A DNA stretch of 64,000 nucleotides from Phoebastria nigripes (Eukaryota > Chordata > Aves > Procellariiformes > Diomedeidae): assembly GCA_035582835.1 (NCBI GenBank), contig JAYKAV010002031.1:3745-67744 (forward strand), given 5' to 3'. The position numbers and the translations under genes were made by a program. The number at the start of each line of letters is the position of its first letter. Position 1 is the first letter of the stretch. Under the pieces are notes generated by a model. That model was not told where the DNA came from and searched no databases. It worked only from the letters and a program-made list of their open reading frames with translations. Shown here one piece after another: positions 39,931-53,900 of the stretch.

Positions 39931-39936
39931 ATTAAA
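39931..39936 (+). terminator. LTR polyadenylation signal (ATTAAA)
   Basis: ATTAAA sits in the R/U5 part of the LTR, followed by a T-rich stretch, as expected for the proviral poly(A) site. Confidence 0.65.
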
Positions 39937-40064
39937 CTGTTTTTATCTCAACCCGCGAGTTTTCCTACTCGTGCCCTCCCGATTCTCTCCCCCATCCCAC
40001 CGGAGCAGGGGGGTGAGCGAGCGGCTGNGTGGTGTTTAGGTGCTGCCAGGGTTAAACCACGACA

Positions 40065-40069
40065 CAAGT
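40065..40069 (+). repeat. Target-site duplication, right copy (CAAGT)
   Basis: An exact copy of 39507-39511, directly after the terminal CA of the LTR. Confidence 0.88.
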
Positions 40070-41639
40070 TCTTCTTGCAATTATCCTGGGTCTTAGTGCT
40101 CCTGCACAGATTTCTGAACCACTAGGTAGGAAATAAGTGACATTTGCCAAATACAACCGAATTCTTAACCCAGTCATCTTTTATACATCCTGGCAGCAGT
40201 GAGGGGAAAAAAATCTTGTTTAGATTGGATCTTATTATCTTCAACTTAGAGAGGTGACAAATATAAAACAGGCTTAGCAGAGTGGTCCTAGCAGAAATTC
40301 ATCTTGTAGTAGAATTTCAGTGGAAAAACTAATGTTATGTGATTAATGCAGCTTATCCATTAATTTCTCTCAGTATCATGTGACTATTAGTGTAGTCCCT
40401 GCTTGAAAGTGTCATCTTTCATCATTATTTGCATGACGACACTGTAACAAATCCTTTGAATGTTCCTCCATTATATGCCATATTGTATTACATATTTTAT
40501 ATGCTATATGGTAAAGTGCTCTTGTTTGCCACTAGTCCCTATGATATTAGCTACCAAAAAGGCAATGAAGCTTGTATGGGAACATACCCTGTTACCACCT
40601 GGTATATGTATTGAAGGAACTGAGCATCTCAGGCACCTGAGTACAGGTTCACCACATGCTTGATTAGTAATGTCAGGTTGTTAGCCTTGAACCCAGCATC
40701 TAGTCAAATCAATAAATGGAAATAATGCATTTATTTATAACATGTAAAATAAACCATATGATAAGAAAAATTTATGAAAGACAATTGAAGAAATAAAAAA
40801 ACCCCAACCCTACTTTTACCACTTATTTGCTTTAGTTATATCTGTATCACTCTTTACTCCCTTTGTCAAGCTGTCTTTTCTGCAGAATCCAGACACTTGA
40901 TCACGTATTCTGTCTTTTTGCCCACCTAGGCTACATGCATTAGAGAAGGGCACCTCCTGGAGGAACACTTTGGCTTTTATAGCTAATGATCTTTTGGGAC
41001 TCCTCCAGGAAGTCTGGATTTAATTTTTTTCCTCCAAAGTTATTTATTTCTTTACTACTCAGGTAATAGTCTGGAAACTTATCTCAACTAAAATAAGCAC
41101 TCTTTTCACTGTTTGGGTGTTGCAAACATCATTTTGCTAGACAAGTTGTTATCTCATGAATCTGACTGATCATTTATCATTTGCCTCAAAGAGCAGCAGT
41201 ACCCTCCCTGCATCCTCTGATGACTCATGGTGAAGTGCCTCAGCTTTAGATTTTATATCAATCGTTACATTAACAGACATACCTGAGACAAACATATAAA
41301 TGGAATAATGCATATAGTTCACTCTTCACTGAAACTAGACATGATAGTAATCAACAACTTTCTGAGGCAACCACAAGCTTTAGGTGCTTTACCCTCAGAG
41401 ACCTTTCTTCTAGGCATTGTAACACCTATAAGCCACAGTCATGAGGAAGGTGCTGTGCGAGTTGCTATAAACAACATCAGCAAAGAAGGATAACAGTCTA
41501 GATGATAGAAATTAATATCTTCTTGGATACAGACAGAAAAAACATGCTTCATGAAACAGTGCTATAGCTCTTCAGCACTAGGATAGGAAGTGTTGTAGTT
41601 AATCAGAAGCTGCTGACAATGTTTGATGTCTCATGGAAA
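40070..41639. other. AT-rich non-coding stretch
   Basis: No gene or repeat is recognised. Open frames are about 60 codons only. Confidence 0.6.
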
Positions 41640-42230
41640 AGAAGAGCTTTAGGGAGTGCCATGAGGTGGTTTGGGTTTGTGTAGTTTGTTTTTTATAAAC
41701 AAAATGAGGGACAGCAAAGTAGAAAGGTAGCAAGATAGAAAGCCTGAAAGTGGTCTTTTAAAAAATTAAAAGTGGGGATGGAGGCAAGTATATGTTGTGA
41801 TGAGGGGAAGAAGTCAGTACCTCAATATCAAATGAATAATGACAGACTCTGCAAGCTAAAGAGAGAAAGGGAGCTAGTAGAAGGATGCAGAGAGCGCTGA
41901 AATGGTCAAAGTAGCAAAGCATTAAAATGATCTCCGTGGGACAAGATTGTATTTTTCAAGAGGCCAGGGAAAAGGATATTGCTGTAATTGAGATGAAAGA
42001 TGTTGAACATCTGAATGGGAGTATTGCCTGTTTAAATTGAAAGGAAAGGCCATACCTTAAAAATGTTATGCAGAAAACATAGCCTAGATGTTCTAGTGAC
42101 AGACAGCATTGTGTTGTTATAATTGAAAAGGGAGGTAGTGGGAAAAAGAGGTGAGCTTGAGTGGCAGAGAGAAGTATAGATGGATTAAAAGTGTTTGTTT
42201 ATTTATGCCAGGGCAGATACAGCCCCGTGA
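41640..42230 (+). repeat. Purine-rich block, possibly an ancient interspersed repeat
   Basis: The plus strand is markedly purine-rich. It has phrases such as TATTGCTGTAATTGAGATGA, AAGATGTTGAACATCTGAAT and GTGAGCTTGAGTGGCAGAGA, which resemble a degenerate repeat seen in several amniote genomes. I cannot name the family or define its ends, and there is no open frame of interest. It could also be plain strand-asymmetric DNA. Confidence 0.25.
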
Positions 42231-45200
42231 AGATGGGGAAGAATGTGTATAGTAACAGCATCATGTAACAGGCGAGAGCACTGTGCTTGAAGAAGGCTCT
42301 TCAGTTCTAGGCTGCCTCTTCATTAAATTTACACATGATAACAACAGGCACATTAAAACATGCTTTTAGCATTACATAAACTAATGATGTGGGCAGACTT
42401 GTAGACTAACCAAAAATATTACATGAAAAAGATAATAGAAAAATATGCATCTGTATAGGAGTACATATATCTGTGTAGGAGAGAGAGGGGTACATGTTCT
42501 CTGTCACCTGCAGGTTGAATACTGTCCAATTGTTCCCTGGAGTAAAAAAGCTGTTTCATTCTTTCTGAGATTTCAGGTAAGAATACGTACATTCTGCTAT
42601 GCTAATTTAAGGTCATGCTTACCAAAATAAAAAATATTGCTTAAACTGGAGAAGATTTTCCCCTCTGTGTCTGTAAAGGTTGTGTTATTTTAACNTATTT
42701 GGAGCACCAGTCTCTACCCAGCAAATGGTGACATGTTTTCGGCTTGTGTTAATGTAATACTGAAGAAATAAGGACTAGGCTTTATGATAAGAATGCTTAG
42801 AAATACTACTGTTGTCATTCAGGAATTAAGTCAGTAAAGTCACACTTTCCCCAACGCCCACCCATCAAATGTAACCTGCCAGAAGTGATTCTTGAATTAA
42901 AGTACTCAAAAGACTACTAAAAATTTGAGAAAACATTATCTGGTTGCCAGTGAACTGTGTCACTCTCTTACAAAAGAACACAACAATTCAGGAATATTAC
43001 ATACAGAAGAGACATAACTCACAAAGGAGCAAAGGTTAGGGACTGGGTGCCTGAAATCTGAAACAGCATGCCTCATTTTTATTTAAAAATTTTTGAATAG
43101 ACTTTTTCATAGCAATCATACTAATGTTACTAAATGCAGAATTTGGTAGCATTATATTGCTGATCTTTGCACAAACAGATGAGTTATTCAACATCATTTT
43201 TCCAATCTATTTCAATCAATGCTTGTTCTCTATCTCAGAATATTAGTCACACCAGTTCATGGCTAATTATTAATATTTCCACAATCTATACAGAATCCAT
43301 AAAGAGGTTTTTTGTTTTGTTTTGGGTTTGATTGGTTGGTTGGTTTTTTTAGTGTGGAACCTTTAGAAAATGCTAATAGCTAAATGCTAAATGAAATAGT
43401 TTCTGTTATTTGTTTTTGAGAAACCTGTGATTTTGGCACTGATCTCTTCAATGTTTAATAAGGAAGGTTTGTTTCATAGGGCCTAACAAGAAGGTGTTTT
43501 GGAAATGTCACAACGCATTTGAAAATGACGGCCAGATTGGTTCCTGCTACAAATGGTGAGAATAATCAAAAAACACTCAGATTTCACTTTTNCCTAAGAA
43601 AACTGTTTGAATTTGTTCTAAGACAAAACTTGTGATTTTCTGGTGCAGCACGCACTTGTAAGGTAAATCCTAGATTTGCAGAGTTTGCAAATGCTTAGCT
43701 TACCTTGTTATATAAAGACATTTTTGTGAACGTGCAGTTTTCCTTGAAATTGCTGTAAGCACTCAAGAGGCAACTGCTCAACCTGCTCTTCCATCAAGTG
43801 CTGGTCACAGAACATTATTTTAGACATAAACATAGGTAACAGAAAGAATAATATTAAATCTCAGTGGGTATTATAGAACTGTAACTCCTTTCAAGGCACA
43901 TGTAAAGTCATATGTTATAGGAGCCAACTCAAGCAGTTTGGTCATAAGAATTCTGACTTGAAATGATGAAATGATAAGCTTTATAATCTGACAGGATTTT
44001 CTTTTTGTATCATAGGGATAGTAACATTTTAGCCATTTCCTTTCTTTTGCCCCACATCAGGAAATTTCAGTGCTGATTAGAAAACTGAAAAACATTATGC
44101 AGGTGTTTGGAAAATGAATGAAAGGGAGGGCAGGAAAAAACATGGTATTATACCAAAGCCATTATAGCATCAGCAAGGCAAGGTACTTTTCATCAAGTCC
44201 AGAGTTACAGCAGATGCCTTTATAATCTGAACCATGAGATAGCTTTTTGGAGGTGTGAATAAAAAGCTTCTAAAATACAGATTAGCAGAACCTAGTCATC
44301 ATACCCTTAAGTATGTAGTAGACCTTTCTAACTAGATGTAAAAGATATATTCCTTGTATTAAATGTCACAGTAGCTAAACAAGCTAATGCAACTGAATAA
44401 CAAAGAATAAAAGTAAATGTCAGGGGATACTGTAAAGCTGCTATTTATTTTTTCCTAGGGCTTCTGTAATGTCATAATTGTAAAAGTAAACTTGAGAAGG
44501 TTAGTTGATAGAAACCCTAAGGAGAAATAAGAGCTCTTACAATATTCTTTAGTGTGTATGAATTATATAGAACATGCTATTGTCCTTTAGCCTAAAATAA
44601 CCTGAAATAACCTAGTAACCATTAGAATACTGAAAACCACCACAGGATTTTGGTTGTATTTTTCCTCCTTAAAAGTCTTATATTTGATATTAATAGCACA
44701 GAGTATATTTGGTTAGACATTGGCATTTATGGCAATGTCCTGTATCAGGGGTGACTTTGGCTAGAAAACATCTGTAGTGGACCTTTCATAAGTCATTTAG
44801 GAGGATAATGTTCACAATAAGCTTCTAAAAGCCTATTACTTTAATGTTTGTAACAAATAGCATTTACAAAAGTGACTTTCATCTTCTGCTCATTCTGTAA
44901 ACGTTAATTAATATTTGACAAGGACATGTATTTATGATGAATGCTGTTGAGGCCGGTTGACTATGAAAAGCACGTTTCTTCACTATAGTACATAGTTTTC
45001 TTATCACTGGGTAGCGTACACCATGTTAACGACAGCCTGAAGAAGGCTATACAATGTTTTTTCAGAGTTGCTACTTTTGAGTCTTGAAAAGTTTGATAAG
45101 AATTTGGGAAAGGCAAGAGCTTTAAAAATTCTGTTCAAAAGTAACCTAATTGGGCTAAATGTGTATTTATAGATTTCAAGGTTTGATCTTTTAGAAGTAG

Positions 45201-47927
45201 CAATTGCTTGAAACGTCTTTCACCTTAAATTTTGATTCACTTTTACATCATGTTTTGAGTTGTCTGTAGTTAATTAACGGTTGACCTAATGACCACTAAC
45301 TTCCACAGGATTGATATTTAAAATCCATCTGTNTCAGTGCTAGCTGAAATTGTGAATCTTTGTCTAATATTAAAAAGATTGTGTATATACTGCATCCTCA
45401 AAACACTGAGTGCAACTACATAGCTTTGTAGAACAAACACATGCAATGTCAGATGTATCTGCAAGTTCCCAGCCAGGTTTGTGTGGGTACCTGAAGAACT
45501 GAATTGTAGGAGAAGGACAAGGGAGAGTACAGATTGACTTTTGCATTTGCTGCTGTCACTTCTTTAAAAGGTTGAAGGGAAGAAAGAGAAAGATCAAGAC
45601 ATTCTTGACACTAGTTTTAAGATTGGTTATTCAGTTTGTGATTATTATTTTAATTCAACAGATTTATAAATCCTTTATCACAACTGTGTTTTATTTCTTT
45701 TAGGATGCAGACTATGTACCTATATAGCATTTGCATTTTTTTTTCTTAATAGAATGCATTCAATGGGAAGTCTGGCTACTTTGATTAAGAAAGGAAGAAA
45801 TTGGAGAAAATGCTATTCCAGGTGTTAATACCTATTTTTCATTTTACAAGACCCAAAGATTTATTTGTGAGAAATGTGATGGATTGTGAAAAATAACATT
45901 TATTCCTCCTAGACTGACATACTGTAGTTTTAAATACTTTGTCCTGTGTTGTACTACTATGCATAATTTCATTGAACAGTTTTCATGTCCAATATTTGAA
46001 ATATTAGTAATTATGTTTTAATATGCTTTAAATTGTTTATTTAGGGTTTGACGTAGTGTCATTATATCACTAATGCTATATGAAGTGTTGGAATTCACTG
46101 CAAAAAGATGGAGAGATGTTTTTCTGTTAAAGATTTTAAGGTAGTGAAGCTAGTAATTAGCTGACAACATTATGATAGACTATAATGGAAACTCATTTTA
46201 GTTGCCCTTTCTGANGCAGATCTATTGTAAAGTTCACACTGAACTGATGTTTCTATTTGTCTTCCTGGACATTACTGACTGTATTGGCATTAGCAAATAT
46301 GTTGTAGATCTGCCAGTCATTGCTCCAATATGAAAAAAGTAAGAAATTACTAATGCTCTGCAGGTCACTTACAGGGTAATTATTATCCACAAAATGTCCA
46401 GTAGTAGACTTCCTTCTTCTTAAAGAATGACAGATATAATTAAAATAAAGTTAAAAAGATATAATGGCTATAACATACTGATTTACCTCCATGCTAGAAA
46501 AGAAAATGAGACGTCTCAGAGCTGCTTGGACAAAGGAATTATTTCAGCACTGCTGAGAGACTCTGTCTGAATTTTCACTGGCAAGTGTTAACCAGAAATC
46601 AGTATTTTCACTGCAGCTTTAAAAGGTATTAAGCAAATTTAGCAATTGTATTGCTACTTGTCAGTTTGCTATGAGGACTCCGGCAGTACAAATCAAAATC
46701 AGTTGGGCCAGAAATATAACACATCATAACAGCAGTTCTAAAATCATTTGAGAGGACTGATCTGGATAATAGAGGGATAGAGTAAGAGATTTCTTTTTGT
46801 ACAAGCTCTATATGAAATATATATGGTTTAATATTTTGAATCCAGCAAGTCACTTAGGCACATGAATAACTTCAACTACATCTACAGTGGTATTGATTTC
46901 ATAAAGTCCTTCAACTGGCTTATCCAGTTGACCATCTCCTATGGAATCAAAATTTTAAAGGAAGTTGAAATGTCCTGGAAGTACAGAGTCTCTTATCCTT
47001 ATGGAAATTCATATTTATTTATTAATAATGTGGCAATAGTAGATCTAATTCATTGTAATTTATTTCCCTTTTTCTATAAATTATGGATTTAGTGTGGTAA
47101 GTCCCATTTTCTTTTTATTGGAAAATCTGGTTTCCTGTTGGTGTTCATGTTCAAACTGCTGATTTTCTTAGATTAGTGAAAAACAACCATGAATAAGGCA
47201 GATGGTAAAATGAAAGTGATCGTTGGCCTATACTACAATACTAAAGATTTCATTTATTTCTATTTATAAAGGTTTAATATATGATGTATAGAGGTTTAAG
47301 TAGTAGACATACAAATAGCATGAGCTCCAAATTGCATAAAAGCATGTGATTAAAAGCCATGACTCACGAGAAACCCATTTACCTCCTGCATTCTATTACA
47401 CTAAATAACACTTACCAATCCTTCTTTAACCTTTTATGAATTGTGTGCACCTGAAAAGGTAATATACATGGAATACATAGCCCTGTAAATGATCTAAGCT
47501 TTTTGCATCATAATTACATCATGTTTAAATTTCTGTTTACTTGCTTTGTGAATTTTATGATCATGGCATTTTATACTCATGTTATTCTATCACATATGAC
47601 TTTATACCAAGCCATGAGGAAAGACAAACTCTGCCTCAGTCAGCCAGAGAGAGATGAGTAAAACTGCAGCATCTCAGGCTCTGTTCAGATGCCTCAACAG
47701 AATTATACTGCTATTAAACACGGTGGAGTTCTGACTTGTGTACACAGGCCAATTTTATTGACTATTAAGTGGAAGCAAGCTTCATTACCTTTTAATCTTT
47801 TACAAACTGCTACTAGGGTAAAATGAGGGCCAAGGTATTTAAAAAAGAAGTACTAATGTATAAACCTTCATGAGGTACCTTTTTGTCCTGTACTCAAATT
47901 CATGTGCGTGTTGTCACCTATATATGT
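42231..47927. other. AT-rich non-coding stretch
   Basis: No gene is recognised. It contains a GGTT-like run (about 43305-43350). The stretch 44800-44940 looks single-copy and possibly conserved. Open frames are at most 76 codons. Confidence 0.58.
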
Positions 47928-47942
47928 ACACACACACACACA
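47928..47942 (+). repeat. Short (AC)7.5 microsatellite
   Basis: Seven and a half AC units follow TATATGT. It is too short to be certain of polymorphism. Confidence 0.95.
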
Positions 47943-50900
47943 ATATGTTTGTATCATTTTCTCTTCTGGAAGTTGCCTGTCATTTATGGCATTCATTGAG
48001 AATCACCACAGCAGCTGACCAAAACTGCCACAATATCTTTGTACAATTCTACAGAATTTATGGAATTTATCTGATTCTGAAATTGCACAAGCTTTACAGT
48101 GCCATAACCCTTTGATTCAAATATGGTCATACCTAATTAACACTGACACACAATGAAAAACCCAAGGACAGCATACCAGGGTATGAATTAAAATTAAGAA
48201 AGGTATATTGTGCTTAGTAGAGTTTTACTCTTTCAGATGATCAATTGAAATGATAGAGAATTACATTCTCTAAATTACTATAGTGGTCACGTATAACTAA
48301 TGTTATCTATTCCAAAGATAACAGTAATTTATGAATCCTTTTTTTTTTTTAAGACAAAAATATCTTCTTTTTTTTTCCCTGAGTAAGTCAGTGTTAGATG
48401 CTTTCAGACTGGGAATACTATTTCTTCACTGCATTCACTTTTGTCCTTGTATACCCTTCAGGTTCCAGACAGATAGATTATTGCTTCCATCAGAAATGGG
48501 ATTTGATTAATCACCAGATCATATGTTTTATTCAAAACCAGTGCCCTCCATACTTCATCCAGAGTAAATTAATGAAAAATTCACATAATTTGTGCAGAAC
48601 AGTTTATTAGCCCTCTTTTTTAGTTTTGTTTGCAGCCTCAGAATAAAAACTAAAAATCAGGAAAGAAGGGAACTACATTTAGGGACTTGATTTTTGAAAA
48701 GTGGGTTGAAAGGAAGTTAAATTTCATCAGATTCTCTTAAAGAATTAACTGACTACATAAATTAGCCTTCACTAGCAAAGCACTTGGGGATTTGAAACAC
48801 CCCTTACTTGATTTTCCCATCCCCCACACAACAGTGTCTTTTAGTGAACAATCTGTCTTTTGGAGTGCAAGGATTACAGAGTAACATGCTACTAAGGTAC
48901 ATGATATTGGCAAAGCAAAGCCTGGAGATTTCAGGTCTCAGTGTTATGGATGTTCCTGTTTTATGAGTGCAAAAAGTATGAATTTGGAGTCCTTGGCAGT
49001 TTATATGTTGAACATTGGGAGAAATATGGCATAAGGCAAAAATACTCCTTTGTAGCTACATGTTAATGCTCAGTTTATGTAACGTACTCACTTTTTAATA
49101 TAGCAATGTCAAGTGAAGTCACCTACCATAGAGAAAAACTAAATATTACTGTGAATATCTAAGACAAAAAAATTACTCTTAAATAGCAGCAATGCCTTTC
49201 AGCTTAATTCGTCATACCTTTTCCTTTTGATAAATTATTGAGATAGATATTTAATCTGTCCATGTTCAACTTATCCGTATCCTGAAGTCAAACAATTCAA
49301 ATATATTGTGACACCTGAATCAGCCAGCAGCCTGTCTAAACAAAAGCAAAAGGAGAATAGGGTTAAAGGTGTCCCTACTCTTGATACCCACTTTGAAACT
49401 GCACGCATCCAACACAGTGAACATAGGACATCTGGGTAGGAGAAACTGGAGGCTATGTCCTATTGAGCCAAATGTATTTGATTTGCTCTGAGGCAGTCAA
49501 ATAAACCATAGCTTTTAAGATGTTCAAAGTTGAGATCACCCGCAATTTGCTGATGTGTGTATGTGCTAAGTGCTCAGGAGATCAGGCCAGCAAAACAAGT
49601 TGAACCACCCAAAGCTACTAGCCTCTTCAAAACTGTGTTAATGAAGTAAGTATGTTCTTGAGTTGGACAGCTACAGTTTACTAGAGCAAAGAAAGGGTGA
49701 CTCTTGCATCATGACTGAGACTGAGTGTTGTTTGAAAAGTAGTAGATTAAGTATCACAGACGGATGATTTTGAACAAAAGGGCTTCATTGGTCTACATCA
49801 CAGTTTTGTCTATCTTTTAATTAGAAATGAATTGTTCCTATATAAAACATTGACATTCATGAATTAAAAGCACTTATGTGAAAACTATGTATTCCTTAGA
49901 AATCAATGTTTAGCTTTTGTTGACTTTGCAAATACTGCTTACCTAACTTGGAATTTATCCATCCTTTTTTGCTGTAACAGCTATAGCTATTGCAAACACA
50001 GAATAATTGCTCTTAGTATTGTACTTAAGATAGTGAAGGAGACTTATGTCCAATCCACAGAAGAGGAACTATGACCCTAAGAAGTGGCTTGCTCAAATTT
50101 GCACAGGTGTGCTTGTGAGTCAGTTGCATTAAGTGTCTTCATTCTTTGCCTTAAAATGAGTATATCAGCTTTATCCCTGTGTCTGCTTTTCAAACAATTA
50201 GATTTGGAAAGTGGAGGAATATAAGCAAATCTTTTGAATATGACCAGCTAATACAGGTCACTAGTGATACTGAATATGTAATAATAATATTTTGTGGATG
50301 TTCTATGAAAGTCTGCAAATTATTTTCTTATATCTGTTGAACTGGAGCTATTTCCTTGATTGAAATATTGAATGATTAGTAAGAATTACTAACAAAGTTT
50401 TTCTCACATTACACAAATGTCCTGAGGCTGAGAAGAAAAAAAATGTCACTGAAACTAGGTGTGGATCTCCCCACCAGGAGCTATGGAATGAAGGAATTGT
50501 TTGATATTATAAGCCAGAACAACTGGAAAGACACCTTGGTGGGGAAGTATGATAAGACAGGCATATCAAAAGAGTAGATTCCTGATTTGGGCTTGAAAGA
50601 TAGGGCCTAGGGGAAGGAGAAAGAGTCAGAAGGGAGAAGCTATCTCTGTGTGTGCTGACAAAAAAGGGTCAGGAAATGGATTGATTTCAGGAACAGATGT
50701 TTTTCTTTACATTTTAATGTCATTAAATATTATCTGTTATTGATTATATTGTTTGAATTTATAATTTTTACCCAGGTGGTTTTTAGTATTTCTGCATTTT
50801 CTGTATCATTTTAAAGACTACTTTGATATGTGTATTTTTGCAGAGTATACGCTAAAAGAACGCAAAACACTTTCCATGTCCTGAGAAAAGATGAAAAAGA

Positions 50901-53900
50901 TATATTTTAGTAATACATCACAGGGTACCAATTTGAGGGGAATAAGAGAAGACTTCTGTTTGCAAAGAATTTAAAAATGTGTCTGTGTCCAAATTGAAAG
51001 AAAAAATTAAAATTAAGTTTGCTTAAAAATACAGACAAATATTTGAGGTCTGTATGTTTGGGGGGTTGCATTATCATATATAAAGATATGCAGAGTTTTA
51101 AAAATCAAATTCAAAGGTCATTTTAAAATTAAAAAAAAAATCAAATACTCTATTTGGTAAGTGTCCAAAAGCAATGTTTCAACACCATCATGATTTGGAG
51201 TCTTATTTGAAAACAAAATACCAAAGAAAATGCCCTAATTTCACCAAGGAGTTTCATTTTAATACAATTTAATAATGTCAGATACCATGGAAATTTCACT
51301 TATTGCCATTTATTCACTGTTGTTGTGTTGCTTTAAATGTTCTTAAGCATTTCCAAAAACAGATCAAAAGGAATCTCTGTGACAGTTTTGTCTTGTGTAG
51401 CAGCAAATAGAATGGAAGACTTTAGGGAACCAACACCGAGATGAAGATTTATACCTAAATTGGCTGTCATTCTTGGGGAAGAGACTAGGCATGTGGAAAC
51501 GAGTCTTACAGTATTTCTATAGAGAGAGCTTGTGAATGTCATCCAGCAGTAATGCTCTCTACTCTAAACTGGCCTTTCCACCCTTTGGGGAAGTTACTCT
51601 TCTCTTCTGTCAGTACATATTAGTAAGACAGAAACAAAAAACAATAATAGAAATGAACACAGCACTGACCAATTAGGAACTCAAGGGTAAAATTGTAATG
51701 TGACGTAAATTCATTCCATCAGTTCTGCCAAAACATTTCTATCCTGATTGCTACAAATAATATGACCGTAAGCCTCATTATTATTAAAAGGCAGAATTAT
51801 GAGCAGCCAGAGGCATAGTCTGTTTGTACTAGTTACCAGAGAAATATCTATTGCTCTCTAAAGCTTGTTATAATTAGTACCCCAATGACCCAGACTACAG
51901 AAATTAGTTAGTAGAGATTTCCTTCAGAATGTACAAAATATGCTTTTATGCAAGGATTTCAACACTTTTCTCTAAAAACAAAACAAAATTTAAAAACTCT
52001 TTAAAATTAAATATTTAGTGATTGCTCTCCATAAAGGAAATAGTAAATTGTTCTATTTCTTCTATTCCTAGGATGTTGATTTTCCCTGAGGTTTTAGACC
52101 CCAAAATAGCAGTAAAGTCTGTCCACCCATGGATTTAACTGTCTTTTCTCAAGTACTTTGAAACTATGGCTTGAGTTTGATGCCTTAGTAAATAAGTTGT
52201 TAAGTTTTTTGTTGTGTTGTGGTTTTGGAGTGGTGGTATGTGTGTGTTTTTCTATACTTGTTTTTCTATAAAGAAAAGTTCTAATTCATCTAAAAGAGAA
52301 GAATGGATTGCCAAATACATATGCTTTTTACTCTTGATTAGGTAAGTTTGCATCTTCAACCTTTAAAAAATCACTTAGCTAAAAAAAGATTCAGAGGAGA
52401 GATGCTGTTGCTCTCACTGAATTAACAATACGGTTGTATTTGGTTTCACTAATGCAGAATTAAATCCATATTTATCCAGCTGATCAGCTGAAAACCTACT
52501 AGCACCCACACAGATAATAGGTGAGATGGAGGGTAAACCTTTTTCTGTCTGTTGGCAAACTATAGAAAAATTACACTGCAACAAATCTTCACTCTCTATC
52601 CTATGTACTTTTGTGTGCATATAGCTGAGCAAAACCACCTATTCTGCCCCACTGGGCCCTTCACACCAAATGACAAGTCACTNTGCTTAATAGTGAGAAA
52701 TGAAGAAACATTATTGTTAGTTAAGAATTTTTAAAAAAATATTTCAAACCAGTAGAAATTGATAAAGTTTACTTCTTTGATCATGAGTGCTTTTACAGTT
52801 CTTTGAATTCAAACAAGATGTAAAAAAATTCAAATATTTCAAATAAAAAAAAAGAAAAAATCCAAACCCATCATTTAGAAAATGCTAAAATGACTATTTC
52901 AACCAAAAAGTCAAATCAACACACATATGGGAATCATTTCAATGCTGCGTAATCTTCAACACTGTGTTGAAAACTTTTCCCTGCTGTATTCTGAGACCCT
53001 CTACACAAATAATACTCCCATTTTCTGTAACTATCATTATGCCTTTACCCAAATGCTTATACTTTCACTTTGAATAGGTTTTCTAGTTTGATGTTCAAAT
53101 TCTCACCCATTAATGAAAAGGTGGAAATCAGGCATCTTAGAGAAGCTAAAAGAAGACAGAAGTTTAGTATTTTCTACAACTCTAAAGGAAAAAAAAAAAA
53201 AAATCAAGAGTTTAGTCTTTGTCTTGGCTTAGTCTTTGTCTGTCTGCAAAGGAGAGTGTAGAAAAGGGGCTTTGCAGGACACTCTTCTCCCTGTTGCAAG
53301 TCTTCTCTCCCAGGGGAGGCCATGTGTAATTTATCCATGTTACACAGGCAGGACAAAAACAAGACTCTTAGCAACTGTGGATCATTTTGGCCTGAAGTAC
53401 TTTTGAAGAATCCTGTCTGTGTACAATCAGAATGAATTCTAAATAAGCCAGCTTATTATTGTGTTTCTGCTGAGCCCATCAGGCCTGTTACTCTGTCAGA
53501 TAGGAAGTATCATTTGGAGATCAACAATTTTTTGTGTCATATATTTAGTTATACAATATCACATAGATTTCTTTAAGGGAGGATTATAAAATGCAGCCCT
53601 AAAACCTCTTCTTTATGGAAGTTAGGGTGGGCTGCGTTCATAATTTTTCATTTTTTGTTCTCAAGTGGCATTTCACAAAACTTCCCAAAATTAAATGATG
53701 TTTCTAAACAAGTAATTCTATTCAGTTAATTGTGAGGGGTCCCTCTGGTACTGGATTTCTCCATTGGGAAATATACTTGTAATCAAAAACACATTTTTAT
53801 AATCAAAGATAATGTCACATAAATTCATAAAAGTACATGTAATGAGACAGGAAAATAGTTTGGATAAGTGAACTTTTCTGAATCAAAATTATTATTAAAA

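Larger units (their letters stand above)
39512..40064 (+). mobile_element. Solo LTR of an avian endogenous retrovirus (ERVL-like)
   Basis: The 553-bp element starts TGTCCTGGTTCTGGCTGGGA and ends GGGTTAAACCACGACA, with matching TG...CA ends and a 5-bp CAAGT duplication on both sides. These ends match an LTR family I know as abundant in bird genomes; the 5-bp duplication points to class III/ERVL. Inside are a CCAAT box (39730-39734), a TATA box TATAAAA (39768-39774), G runs (39785-39810), a TTG repeat (about 39869-39883) and an ATTAAA poly(A) signal (39931-39936). This is the expected U3-R-U5 order on the plus strand. No primer-binding site, internal genes or second LTR lie nearby, so it arose by LTR-LTR recombination. 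About 20 CpGs remain, so the insertion is fairly young. Frames of 118-178 codons across it on both strands are artefacts of its composition. Confidence 0.93.
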
